Below, in pieces: positions 10,781 through 20,430 of a stretch of DNA of 21,541 nt (positions within the stretch are counted from its first letter, which is position 1; each line of letters opens with the position of its first letter). The notes under the pieces were generated by a model that worked only from the letters and a program-made list of their open reading frames with translations, searched no databases and was not told the origin of the DNA. Source of the stretch: Gnetum montanum (taxonomy: Eukaryota > Streptophyta > Gnetopsida > Gnetales > Gnetaceae); assembly GCA_015680685.1 (NCBI GenBank), contig MNCI01034296.1, positions 187,862 through 209,402 on the forward strand, written 5' to 3'. Position numbers and translations under genes: made by a program.

Positions 10781-11994
10781 GTAGTCCATATCTCTATCAA
10801 ATTTGTAAGGATAACATAGCAAGAAGATGTGTGGCTGAGAATAAACCATAAGAAATTCTACAAATGTGCCATGATAAATTAGGGGGTGGCCACTTTGATA
10901 GCAAATGTACGGCTATCAAACTTCTTCAAAGTGGATTTTATTGGCCCTCGATTTCCAAAGATGCACATAAGTATATGTAATAATGTGATAAATGTCAAAA
11001 AATGGGAGTCATAACAAAAAGACATGAAAAGCCCTTAAAATCAATTTTAATAATAGAATCATTTGGTGTGTGAGGTATAAATTTTTTAGGATCATTTCTA
11101 CCATCTAATGGATGTCAATACATTTTGGTTTGTATCAACTATGTCACCAAATGGGTAGAAGCAAAAGAAACCCCAAAAAATGATGTTAAGTTTGTTGTAG
11201 CATTCCTTAGAAAAAATATTTTAACACATTTTGGAATTCCATGAGCGGTCATTAGTGATCAAGAAACCCCTTTTGTTAATAAAATCATGGAAAATTTCTT
11301 TAAGTCTTGTGGTATTCAACATAAAATAGCTACTACCTATCATCCTCAAACAAATGCCCAAGTTGAGAATGCTAATTGAATTATCTTGAATAGATGAACA
11401 AGAATTTTATGTACTAAAGGAAAGGATTGGTCTAAAAAATTGCAAGATGCACTTTGGGCTTATTAAACTACCTATAAACCAAGTTTAGGATATTTACATT
11501 TTCAATTGGTTTTTGGTAAGTTATGTCTATTACTTGTTGAACTTAGATATCAATCTTTATTGTTAGCCCAACAACTCAACTTTGATGAAGACATGTACTA
11601 GGCCTCTTGAATCAACCAACTTTATGAACTTGAAAAAATGTGGCTACATGCTCTTGATAAACAAAAAATTGTAAAGAAACAAATGAAAACATTAAATAAT
11701 AATAATATCTTTAAAAAACACTTTTTTGTAGGTGATAAAGTTCTTCTCTACAATGTGAGATTACATAAATTTTTAGGGAAGTTAACAACTAGGTGGGAAG
11801 GCCCTTATTTAGTTATCCAGCCCCATGATAATGAAAGTGTTATCATATCACTTATTAATGATTCCTCAACTACATTCTTAGTCAATGGACAAAGACTTGA
11901 GTTATATCATCAACATCACATTGAGGAACTTGGAGAAGATGAACTTGTAGAGCTAAGTGATCCAACTTATCCCATAACTGATGAATTACATTAA
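10780..11994 (+). pseudogene. Athila-type integrase, broken
   Basis: Integrase joins element DNA to the host chromosome. The HHCC zinc domain is seen as MCHDKLGGGHFD and CDKCQKMG (about 10860-11000). In the catalytic core the first Asp is Asn (GINFLGSF, codon 11080-11082), the second is kept (AVISDQETPF), and the Glu is kept (QTNAQVENAN). The core carries at least five in-frame stops. The C-terminal part is open for 118 codons (11638-11994), with FFVGDKVLLYNVRL, TRWEGPYLV and FLVNGQRLELY, an Athila-like tail without a chromodomain. The pol frame ends at the TAA after DELH. Confidence 0.85.
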
Positions 11995-12499
11995 AAAAAT
12001 CCATTAGAAGTCTTAGCTCTTAAAAATTCCCTTCAACAAAACTCTTATTTCATAAGATAAACTATAAAGTAGTATTTACAGTTTACAACTTTTACCATGA
12101 AAAATGCAAAGGGAAATAAAAAATTCTATTATTACTTGATACTATAAATAATTCGGTAGTATCATGTCTAGAATGCAAGGGAGAAGGACAACTCTTCTTA
12201 CCTTGAGATAAGTAGGTTTAAACCCAAAATTCAACTAAGGATGAGCCTTAAATTAATATGTGTCTTACACATAAACTTTATTATTTTTTAGCAATATTCT
12301 TAAGTACAAGTTTCGTAAGTCAAGGTGGCTAAATAGATTAGTTTAGGGTAATGCTTATTAGTGTTTGGTTTCTATTAAATATCTAATTAGATGAGTCACT
12401 AAGGTGGAAAGGGTGTGTTATATTGGACCTATTTTCTCTAGTAGCAAAAGACATCTATTGATATCAAGCCATGTGTGCAACCCTTACAAAATAAAATTG

Positions 12500-12770
12500 G
12501 CTCCCATAAGAACCTCATGGTTGAAGTTGCTCAGATATTGAATTTCTTGTGAAAAAAAGAGAAAAGAAAAAGGGAAAAGAAAAAAAGAGAGAGAAAAGAA
12601 AATAAAAATAAGAGAGAAAAGAAAAGAAAAAAAGTAAAAAATAAAAAAAATGACCCCGCGAGAACCTTCAATCATGAGGTGAGCCCCACTCCCACAAGAA
12701 CCTTATAGTTGGGACAATGCTCCATGCTCACAATTTTAAGCATCCTACAAGAACCCCGTTCTATAAGTAG
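12500..12770 (+). repeat. Four degenerate AAGAACC repeats
   Basis: The motif (C)CCAYAAGAACCTYATRGTTG recurs at about 12502, 12656, 12691 and 12745. The best copies are CCCATAAGAACCTCATGGTTG and CCCACAAGAACCTTATAGTTG. Two copies are followed by a GCTC or TGCTCC block. The copies are irregularly spaced, and the first two are separated by the homopurine tract. Confidence 0.45.
12551..12650 (+). repeat. Homopurine tract, about 100 bp
   Basis: The stretch is almost wholly A and G with only a few T, built of GAAAAG and GAGAGA-type runs. It is low-complexity sequence between copies of the AAGAACC repeat. Confidence 0.8.
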
Positions 12771-13816
12771 AGTGTTTAAGGGATAAGCAATAATTACTAA
12801 TAAAATCAAGGTGCCACTACCTTAGAATTAGGGTATAATACTAGTAGTGAGAGTGACTCCTCCATAGTCGATATCTTAATAGACACCTTCACTTTTAATC
12901 ATTTCTCTTACTCTATTATTTAGTTATTTTACTTTTGTTTCTTTGTACTTCTCAAATTATTATTCTTTTTTCTTTTGTTTTTACCTAGTTTTTACCATTT
13001 TCTATTCTTATTTTTCATTTTTGTTATTTTATCTTCATATTTTCTCTTACATGATCATTTTTCTAACTAGTGGTGCTTTTGTATATCAGTTTTCTTTGTG
13101 TTTTCCATCATGTCTTCCATAGGCATTAGTGGTTGAAATCCCTACTGTGGTAGCCAATGATGGATACTAATACTTATTTATCCATTACTTTTGGTTTCCT
13201 CTTAGTCTAGATATATAAAACCTAGGGCAACTTTTGCTTTTGGTATATCCTCTGATCATATCTCTTTTTAATAATTTATATTTGGTAATTAAGCTAGATA
13301 TGTTACATACCTTAGCCTAATTAGGGGGAGGGGATAACTAATTAATAAAGGATATGATATTAGGGTATAACGAACTTGGAAGTTGAGCTAAGATCAAGTT
13401 AGAGAATGAGTTAGATGTAAGTAATGCATCTTGGATCCTTGAATCATAGGAAAGGTTTAAACCTTGAGTTTATAAGACATTTTTACACCTAATAAAGTAA
13501 ACGTTGTGAGGTGAGGTTAAGTCCAGTTAATCCTAGGTAGGACCTTCCTAACTAAGTTATATGTGAACTCATATCTAAGAATAAAAATTTATCATCTAAA
13601 GAGAAATAGGTATAATTAGTAAATAAATATTTGGACATTTAGTCAATAGACAAATTTATTTTTGTTTTAATCTTTTTCTTATTAAATGTCTACATGTTTC
13701 CAATATGTTAAATTTTGAGTACCTAAAAAAATATCTTGGAATAATTCTATTTTCTTATACATCTATTAATATTTTATTTTATTTTAGTTTCACCTTTATG
13801 GCTAGACACTAGCCAA

Positions 13817-13833
13817 AGGCTAGTTGGGGACTC
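13817..13833 (+). other. Polypurine tract of Athila-type element
   Basis: AAGGCTAGTTGGGGACTC lies directly before the LTR's TG at 13834. Its position and G-run fit the primer site for plus-strand synthesis, though the purine run is interrupted. Confidence 0.55.
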
Positions 13834-14797
13834 TGTTAAACCCCAAAATTGGTAGTTTATGAATCTTAATTATATATTATTAATTATTTAATTAATGTTA
13901 AGTTTATTTATTTTACTTTATTTTAGTTTATTATAGTGATGAGTATTAGTTTTTTATTATTATATTATTATTAGTTTATTAGTTTTTATGTACTAAAGAC
14001 TCAAACTAGAGGCATAGGTTTTGTTACTGGGCAGCCATGTGATGGTAGTTGAAGAATCCAATTCCTTAATCTATAATGGTGTTATGTTTTCTAGTTTTTG
14101 ATTTTGTTTTTACAGTAGTAATAGGAATGCATGTTGAGGAGTGATGGTGGCAATGGAGCTACAACTTAGATGTTGGCTCTACAATGTAGATGTGCTAGTC
14201 CATTAACCACATTCTTTGACCATACAACTATAGTTGTTTCCTGCATGTTTTTACATCTATTACTTGTGTAGGTGGTGGCGCTTGACATTACAATGAACAT
14301 TACCTACATGGGTGGTGGTGGTGGACATTACACATGGGTAGTAATTGTCATGGCCATTACACATGGGTGGTGGCTCCTCATGTGTCAAACTGATCCTTAT
14401 AAATTCCTTGGCCAAATGCAACAAAGAGAAAGAATAGCAAAAGGATATGAAGAAATAGAGAGAGGATACTATTAAGAGAACTATGCCAGATTAGAATTTT
14501 TATTTGTGCACAAAATTGTAAAGGAAGAGTGTTGATGCTTTATGACAATTAACAACTAATAATGTTTTAAGATTGTGAAGTTGTTGCATTACAAAGATAA
14601 TAGAGTAGGGTCACAAATTAGATAACATTTCCTTTATAATCTTCCTTATTTCTCATAAATTTATTTAAATTCAGTTTTTTTTAATTGATTATATTCATCT
14701 TTGAACTTAATGTTAAAAGTTAAGATAAATATTGTTGATTTTACTTATGGATGATAGCCGTAAGTGTGGCATTCTCAATTAACTCTAGATCTAATCA
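13834..14797 (+). repeat. 3' LTR of Athila-type element, 964 bp
   Basis: It starts TGTTAAACCCC and ends CA at 14796-14797, followed by the TTGGC target copy. The first 350 bases match the 5' LTR. A TATA box lies at 14398-14404. The segment about 14180-14395 has no counterpart in the 5' LTR and contains CATGGGTGGTGG repeats. The right boundary rests on the target duplication and on resumption of the X gag frame, not on LTR similarity. Confidence 0.7.
14265..14378 (+). repeat. CATTAC/CATGGGTGGTGG repeats in the 3' LTR
   Basis: A unit built from CATTAC followed by ACATGGGTGGTGG occurs about four times with changing spacing (GTAGGTGGTGG, CATGGGTGGTGGTGG, CATGGGTAGTAATTG, CATGGGTGGTGG). It sits just upstream of the TATA box, so it would be in the U3 promoter region. 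Confidence 0.6.
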
Positions 14798-14802
14798 TTG
14801 GC
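14798..14802. repeat. Target duplication TTGGC, right copy
   Basis: This pairs with 6245-6249. Reading across it, the Asp-Trp codon frame of the interrupted X gag continues into TTGATGTC. Confidence 0.7.
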
Positions 14803-16307
14803 TTGATGTCTTGATAATCTTTGGACTTTAAAATGTTCCTCCATAGGATATGAATCACAAGTTAGTCATAGATAAGGTGACAATTTCTAAAATGAAAGAA
14901 ACAAAGATAAAGATTAAAAAAGGTATCCAACATCGAATTTTGTCTAGCTTGTCACTAGAAAAAACTTAATTTGTTTTCTTGAACACTCATCAAGGAGGCA
15001 GAAAGATAGTATAGATCGTTAGAACATAAATATATCAAAAGGTGGAGTACTATGCTTGAACTTTTCAATGATAAATACCAAATCTATTCTTGGGTGTCCA
15101 ATTTTAGAAAGCAAATGTAGGGATGAAAGCAACAGATCCACGAATCCCTTGATGTGATAATGAGTAGATATTACTCTCTTCTGCATAGGTGCCTAGACCA
15201 TAGATTTTTCCAAAGGGAACAACCTAGGCACACTTTTGATGGGTTGAGGAATAAAATGAAATATACCCTTGGGTTTTATGCCTAAGGAAGACTGCTAGAA
15301 ATGACCATCCATCAAATTTAGAAGCTAATTGACCAAGTGGCAAAGGAAGAAGATGAGTTGAAAAACAGAGAATCAGCTAAGAAGTATAATCAAGATTCAT
15401 CCATTAGGAAGAGAGATGTATGAATATGCAATAAGAAAGAGGAAGAAACCTTAAAAGAGATGATTTAGAAAAAGAATCTACCAATCCAAAAGTCTATCAA
15501 TGACATAGTAATTAAGGTAGAAAAGATGTTGAACTCAATGGACAAAAAATTTGTTATAGTCTTAAACATTGTAGAAGAAAGAACTAAATAAGCCTTCAAT
15601 AAGAGCAAGGAGAAGAAAAAAAGAGACTATGAATGAAAATAAAAAGTTTCTTTAGTGGTAGAATGTTCTAACTCAAGCTCAAAGGATGAGGAAGGGTGTA
15701 TAGTATGCCAATATGAACATCCTAAGGGATGTTATCCTATGATGGTACATTTGCAAGAATTAGTGGCATATGTGCTTAATCCAAGATTTGTCAAAAAGAA
15801 AATGCCAAAACACTTATATTACCCTCAAGATAACTGCTAATAGACCTTGCAACTATCCTACTATCTAAGTGGAGCTTACCCACAACCACTAGAGCAATAT
15901 CAGCAATAGTGGTAGCAACCACAATCATTGACAATGCCACCACTAAGACAGTAGTATCCATATTGAAAACTAGACCCTTATGGATACTATGTGTAGCATT
16001 TGATGTTTCTAAGAAATGTAATGATTTAGAATTCTCAATACTATCCATCAAAGTATCTACACCTTCAATGATGGATTCCAATCCATATGTGCATCAACAA
16101 GTAGCTAGTTTGTTAAGTCAACTTTCTAATCAACAAAAGAACACAACTATAGTATTTAGTATGTAGGAGGAAGTAATCATGCATGAACCAAAATCTAGGA
16201 AATGATTGTTCTTTCGAATGAGCCCAAGAAAGATTCGAAGTATGGTAAGCCCATCTACTTTCACTCCATCCACAAGGCATAAGTATTATAATTTTCTAGA
16301 TGGGTAT
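14803..16307 (+). pseudogene. Family X gag, 3' half, broken
   Basis: This continues the gag interrupted at 6249. At about 14990-15650 one frame carries a gag-like helical region (KRWSTMLELFNDKY, SLLHRCLDHRF, FDGLRNKMKYTLGF, LIDQVAKEEDEL) broken by scattered stops. A Lys/Glu-rich linker follows, then an open frame (15655-15840) with a Cys/His motif, CIVCQYEHPKGC. That motif has C-x2-C-x3-H-x3-C spacing, one residue short in two gaps of the usual CCHC knuckle. About 15870-15980 encodes a Gln/Pro/Tyr-rich stretch (PQPLEQYQQ, MPPLRQ). The remnant is cut at 16308 by the minus X LTR. No protease or RT of this copy is seen. Confidence 0.5.
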
Positions 16308-17105
16308 TGATGAGTGGCAAGGTTCCCCTACACTCAACCATATGAATATGAGCGTCTCACGCGCGATCTGGTCGAACTCCAAGGACTAAGTGCTTACGTG
16401 CCTTAATGGAACACTTAAGGTTAATCAATCTCTATCTTCCCAAACTTACTTGCATTGTCATGGTTGTATGGTTAAGTAAGATTGAGGTATATGATTTTTA
16501 TATCTTTAATCTTTTTGATGTCTTATGCTAATAGGGGAAGGTGAAGAGAACTAAGTGACTAACTTTCATTAACTATTCACTAACTAAGTTCTAACTGTCC
16601 TAGCACTAGTATTCGTTCCCACTTGCCGCACACACCCTGAACCAGTGCAACGCTACTAGGATTACCAAACACTACTCATTAATGGATTACCAAGCATTAC
16701 ATACGTGCTCAAAGCGGTCGTACTAAATGCACTTAACTAGGAGAGTCAAGGGTTGAGAGAGATTAATTATCTAGGAAAGCATTTAAACATTTAACAGTAA
16801 TTAATTCCTATTTAGCTTAGTCCACAAGCTGCAAGTTTTATCAGAAAGTTCGTCTTTATTACCATACACAAATGTGTGCTTAGGTACAATTTGCTCGAAT
16901 AAAGATCCGCTCACTTTAAGACTCCTACTGCAGGCACATGGAAATTACTCTAACTCTGGAATGGTAAAACTACTATAGTTTGGCTAAGGATCTAAGTCTA
17001 AGTGTTTGAATAAGGGAAAGCCACCTCTTATATATAGACATTGCCGCAGGATGTGATATCACGTACGCGATATCGCGGGGTCGAACACGATATCACAGCT
17101 CATCA
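16308..17105 (-). mobile_element. Family X LTR on the minus strand, about 800 bp
   Basis: On the - strand this starts TGATGAGCTGTG (17105) and ends CACTCATCA (16308), with a pol tail and GGGGG tract just before it. It is therefore the 3' LTR of a minus-oriented X copy. It matches 1-284 inverted, and 590-1181 in the same orientation. TATA is at 17038-17027 and AATAAAG at 16860-16854. It abuts the + strand gag remnant; the five bases outside (GGTAT, 16303-16307) would be one copy of a target duplication whose partner is not found here. It is the best preserved X LTR in the window. Confidence 0.75.
17027..17038 (-). promoter_or_regulatory. TATA box of minus X LTR
   Basis: The - strand reads TCTATATATAAG about 70 bases into the LTR, so U3 is short. 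Three GATATC-centred palindromes (17053-17094) lie between the LTR start and this box. Confidence 0.65.
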
Positions 17106-17106
17106 T

Positions 17107-17139
17107 ACCCCCATGACTGAATGAAAACTTGTCCTCGAG
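17107..17139 (-). pseudogene. Family X pol tail with polypurine tract
   Basis: The - strand encodes LEDKFSFSHGG directly upstream of the LTR, with GGGGG (17112-17108) as the polypurine core. LEDK-x-x-F-x-x-GG tails next to the LTR are common at the end of plant Ty3/gypsy pol. The upstream frame (SHTFPIFCK) gives FP before LEDK, also usual for this tail, but it meets a stop soon after. The rest of pol is not recognisable to the right. Confidence 0.55.
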
Positions 17140-17500
17140 TTTCTTACAAAATATTGGGAAGGTATGGGATCATTGACTTGAATGATACTAATGGTGAATG
17201 GGGTGACATGTGAACGGATCATCATTACAATACATGACAAAATTAGTGTTCATGACAACAAGAGTGAACACTATACACATTTGACATCTAGCCTTATTTG
17301 GAAGCTGAGAGAGAAGAGAGAGAAAGAAAAGAAGAAGTATGTTACTGTCGATGCCAAGATTGCGCCTTCTATTTTTCATGCATAACCGCACCATCGATCT
17401 TGTTCCTTGCATAACTACTCCATCACCAGTCCATTCCAAGTGTTCCCTCTGGATGCAATCCATTGTTGTATGATTGCCATCTACACACACAACACAGTCC
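17140..17500. other. Unassigned stretch with a homopurine run
   Basis: This stretch lies between the X pol tail and the putative Tat LTR. On the - strand a 100-codon frame (17490-17188) is open, but I recognise nothing in it. A 31-bp purine run (17307-17337, + strand) is the only clear feature; on the - strand it reads as a polypyrimidine tract ending in CAG. The stretch may be X internal sequence or part of the neighbouring element. Confidence 0.35.
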
Positions 17501-17672
17501 TATATTAGCAAGGGTAAATGAATCACAATGCAGTTGATGCCTTCCCTCAGTGTAAGGTCCATTGGCTGAGTTGTGATATGGCTAATGTGGATTCTGGAGA
17601 TATAACACTGGTGACTACTCGAGGTGTAGGGGTTAAGACAAAATTAAAAAAATTGGACCCAGACCCCTCTAA

Positions 17673-17687
17673 CGACAGAAAATGTCG
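17673..17687 (-). other. Short hairpin CGACA/TGTCG
   Basis: A perfect 5-bp stem with a 5-base loop, beside a C-rich run. It falls near the likely end of the putative Tat LTR. Its function is unknown. Confidence 0.4.
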
Positions 17688-18158
17688 GCAGCTGGAAAAT
17701 ACCAAACAAAATCCCGTGTACACAGTTTTAACCACGGATCCGCACGAGGGCTATGCTGGAAAAATGAATCCGCGGTGCCCTGAACGGTCTTGTCGATTAG
17801 ACAGGGACTTACTAATCAGTAAACCGATGAAGATTACGAATATTTAGTGGAAGGATCTGATTCGGCGAGTCGCAAAAGGAGAGAAAAGCAATGTAGATGA
17901 ATGGTAATGATGACGATAGCGTTAACTCGACAACAAGAATCGGACACGAGAGAAACGCGTGATTACAAGATCTATAGTTCGACCCGAGAAAATAAGTATT
18001 TTGTATATTCAAGTTACACTGGGAAGACCCCGATTGTTTTGTATAAAGCAAACACAAAGCAACAAGAAACAAGCAACCTGTATGAGCAGAAGTGCAGAAT
18101 AGAATCCGATCTACCTTGTAAGCCAGAGAAGGGATGCAAGGAAGGTCAAGTTCTGACG

Positions 18159-18188
18159 TCTATTGATCAACTGCTTCTGATCAATAGA
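18159..18188. repeat. Perfect 11-bp inverted repeat, 8-base loop
   Basis: TCTATTGATCA (18159-18169) and TGATCAATAGA (18178-18188) are exact reverse complements around ACTGCTTC. The repeat would fall in the transcribed part of the putative Tat LTR, about 300 bases after the TATA box, so it could fold as RNA. Confidence 0.8.
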
Positions 18189-18475
18189 AACTCACAAACC
18201 ACACCAGATGATCTCTGGATCTCTGATCTGCTCCTTTTGCCTTAGGTAGTCTTTTCTCGGAACTGCCGATGATCACCAATGGAGAAAGTTGTGTCTTTGC
18301 CAAAGGGGTAATCGCTCTTACTGCCAATGCTCAAGCCAAGTGTCTCCTGTCTCTGTGGAAAGCTAGAGCTGCTAAGGTGGTTGCCAAAAAATGTTGCTCT
18401 TTCTCTCTATCTCGGTGGTTTCTCTGTCTCTATGTGTGTCTATTGTTGTCCTACTCTTTTCTTCGCCAACTGGGA

Positions 18476-18484
18476 TATTTATAG
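18476..18484 (-). promoter_or_regulatory. TATA box of putative Tat LTR
   Basis: The - strand reads AACCTATAAATATCCC, a strong plant-type TATA box, with the hairpin-rich region directly upstream. Confidence 0.6.
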
Positions 18485-18582
18485 GTTTGACGATATGTGG
18501 AGAAGGCACAGCTGTGATGACACGTGTTTCAAACTTTTCGGAAGATCGTTGACTTGACCATTCTTGTGTTGAAATCCGTATC

Positions 18583-18616
18583 TACGCACAATACGTGCAT
18601 CTGCGTATTGTGCGTA
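18583..18616. repeat. Perfect 13-bp inverted repeat, 8-base loop
   Basis: TACGCACAATACG (18583-18595) and CGTATTGTGCGTA (18604-18616) are exact reverse complements. It is the most exact member of a series of TACGC...GCGTA pairs upstream of the TATA box. Confidence 0.85.
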
Positions 18617-18659
18617 TGAGTGACAAATGTGGGTCAGGCATGTCTCCGTTGATTTTGGG

Positions 18660-19080
18660 CTACATTACGCTCGTACGCATTGCGTCACGTACAAGAGTGT
18701 AATAAAGCGTGAAGACAATAGATTCAAGCTGCTTTACGCTCATTTACACTGTCATGTGTAGTGAAGCGTAAGAAATGATTATTTTGACGATGACTTACGC
18801 TGACATACGCTGTGTTGTGTAAAGGGCGTAAGACAGCCAATATGTAAAAAAGAAAAGCGCCGATCTACTGTGTGTCGTTGGTCTCTCTTTGAATTTTTCG
18901 ACGCTGATTACGCTGCCGTGCGTACTGAGCGTAGACTCGGCCTTGGATAAAATACTTAGCCAAAATATATGAGAAGTCGCATATTATGCTGCTTAGGCCT
19001 TGGGCTTTGCCGAAGCTGCTAAAGTAAGCTACCTTTGAATGTCAAACTATGTTACGCAAAGCGTCATTACGCTATGTTAC
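18660..19080. repeat. Series of TACGC...GCGTA imperfect hairpins
   Basis: At least four further pairs occur: ATTACGCT/AGTGTAAT (18665-18703), CTTTACGCTCATTTACAC with GTGTAGTGAAGCGTAAG (18732-18772), CTTACGC/GCGTAAG (18794-18832), and TACGCT/AGCGTA (18909-18933). A looser cluster follows at 19051-19080, where GTTACGC and GCTATGTTAC recur. All lie upstream of the TATA box on the - strand. Confidence 0.7.
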
Positions 19081-19270
19081 ATGCTATAGCATAAATAATG
19101 GAAAACATAGTAAGATAAGAAATCCGCAAAGAAAAATCAAAGTCTTGATGTCACACGCCTCCTTGCATCGCCTTGTCTTGTTCTTCTTTCTGGAATTCTG
19201 TCATGTACTCTTGCCCGAATCACGAATCTTTGCCTGAGGCCGACTCGCAATTTCCATGGTGTTTCAATGG

Positions 19271-20430
19271 CCCCTCTTTGTTGACGGTTAGAGGGCCTGT
19301 CCGAAAGACGTCGACAAAGAATGCAAAACACCGGAGAGGCAAAAGCACTAACAGCGTTCATCAATGGCTATTCAAGTGTCGGTCTGTCAACATAGAAGAG
19401 CAAAGATGGAGGCGGTAGGAGATAGAATAGTACAGGAGGAATCAGGTTCGGGGAAGACTCAAATGAAGCAGGGTGGCAGAAGTATGGAATACGCTCATTG
19501 AACACACAGAAACGTATGCATACTTGTGTTAACATGAATGCTTTCAGACGAGCATAGCGCATCAGTCTGAGATTTCTCTGTTACAGACTATAGCAGGAAT
19601 GCTTGCAAAAGGAGCACAGCGCGTCGCTTCTGCGATGTCTCTTCTATGACACGTAATTGCGTTATGCCAGTTTATGGATTTTATTGTAACGCGAGTGCTG
19701 AAAACGAGTGCTTGCGTATGTAGCTTTTGCGTACAGGAAGCAGATGGTAGGGATGAAGCGAAGTAAGAGCTGAGGGTAGGATCATGAGGAGAAAAGGGAT
19801 GCACTTCTAAGTGGACAAGCTGACCTGAGTAGCCATTTCAAAACGCTGTTCGTACTTCACCACTCAGATGAATGCACCTTTGAACGACATCTTCGAAGCG
19901 AGTAACCTACAACCAAAGAAGAAAACATAGGATACCATTGCTCATCCGAACAACAGGTGAGGTTGTTGAAACGAGTGCCAACGGAGGCAAGATGAAGTGA
20001 TCGGGCCGTGAAGGAGGAACTGTAGCACGAGGCCAAAGTCTTCAACCTTGACGCTCGGCCCAGCATATCGCTGCTAAAGATCATCAGACTCAGCACACAT
20101 GACTGGTTATGTAAAGAACCAGCCAGATGAATCTGTGAAGCCAGGGCCTGATAACGATGATGAGCGGAGATCCCCAAAGTCGCAATTGATGGGAATTCCT
20201 TTGGGGCTTCGGGCGGTGGAACTAACCTCTCAGATGTACCACCGCTGGAATGGGCGTGGTGACGGTATCTCCGAGAGGTCAGTAGTATGCCCTTCGACAC
20301 ATCCGAGGAATCAGTAGGATGCCGGAGGGGTAGCGACGCTGGGATTGTCCCAGTATCCCACCCCGCTTGTCGTGAAGCTGCACAGGGATGATTACGCTCG
20401 CTTGATTTGCATGGTGGCAGCCTGTAAGTT
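19271..20430 (-). other. 3' untranslated stretch of the Tat-type element
   Basis: This lies between the tandem array and the putative LTR. It has more GC than the left of the window. A 147-codon frame is open on the - strand (20300-19857; it starts MSKGILLTSRRYRHH and is rich in Ser, Leu and His), but I recognise no domain and nothing shows it is translated. Tat-group elements usually have long, fast-changing 3' regions here. Confidence 0.4.

Larger units (their letters stand above)
11995..13816 (+). other. Non-coding spacer of Athila-type element
   Basis: This 1.8-kb AT-rich stretch separates the integrase from the polypurine tract. Athila elements often carry an env-like ORF here, but none is visible on either strand. 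It contains a homopurine tract and a set of short degenerate repeats listed separately. A 63-codon open frame on the - strand across the purine tract is a Phe/Ser-rich low-complexity artefact. Confidence 0.6.
6250..14797 (+). mobile_element. Athila-type Ty3/gypsy retrotransposon, decayed
   Basis: This 8.5-kb element is bounded by related LTRs and a TTGGC duplication. It contains, in order, gag, protease, RT, RNase H and integrase on the + strand, then a 1.8-kb non-coding spacer, a polypurine tract and the 3' LTR. Assignment to the Athila group rests on the gag core, the stretch before RT (KLPSTLKYVFLD, then LTNEQERKLLEVLR), the RT motif FMDDFLVYG, and the integrase tail VNGQRLELY; these resemble Athila proteins from memory of the family. 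All domains carry stops, so it is dead. No second protein such as the env-like ORF of some Athila elements is visible. The LTRs have diverged considerably, so the insertion is old. Confidence 0.85.
17500..19270 (-). mobile_element. Putative LTR of the minus-strand Tat-type element
   Basis: The stretch looks like an LTR read leftward. A long upstream region with regulatory-type hairpins is followed by CCTATAAATATCCC (TATA, 18484-18476), then about 0.9 kb of non-coding leader-like sequence. It lies downstream of the Tat-type integrase end, where the 3' LTR is expected. Two candidate polypurine tracts on the - strand are CAAAGAGGGGCCA (19280-19268, then TTGAAAC) and a purine-rich run at 19195-19155 before TGTGACATC. 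No second LTR copy is in the window, so both ends are guesses. The short open frames here on both strands look like chance. Confidence 0.4.

Noticed and set aside
12484-12675. 63-codon - strand membrane-like peptide
   Set aside because: It is the complement of the homopurine tract, giving a Phe/Ser/Leu run by composition alone.
17301-17340. Intron 3' splice site on the - strand
   Set aside because: A polypyrimidine run ending in CAG is present, but no exon-like coding sequence lies on either side.
17901-18245. 114-codon + strand gene, with others at 17518-17847 and 19173-19418
   Set aside because: They overlap the putative LTR on the opposite strand, lack domains, and are of a length expected by chance in this GC-richer stretch.
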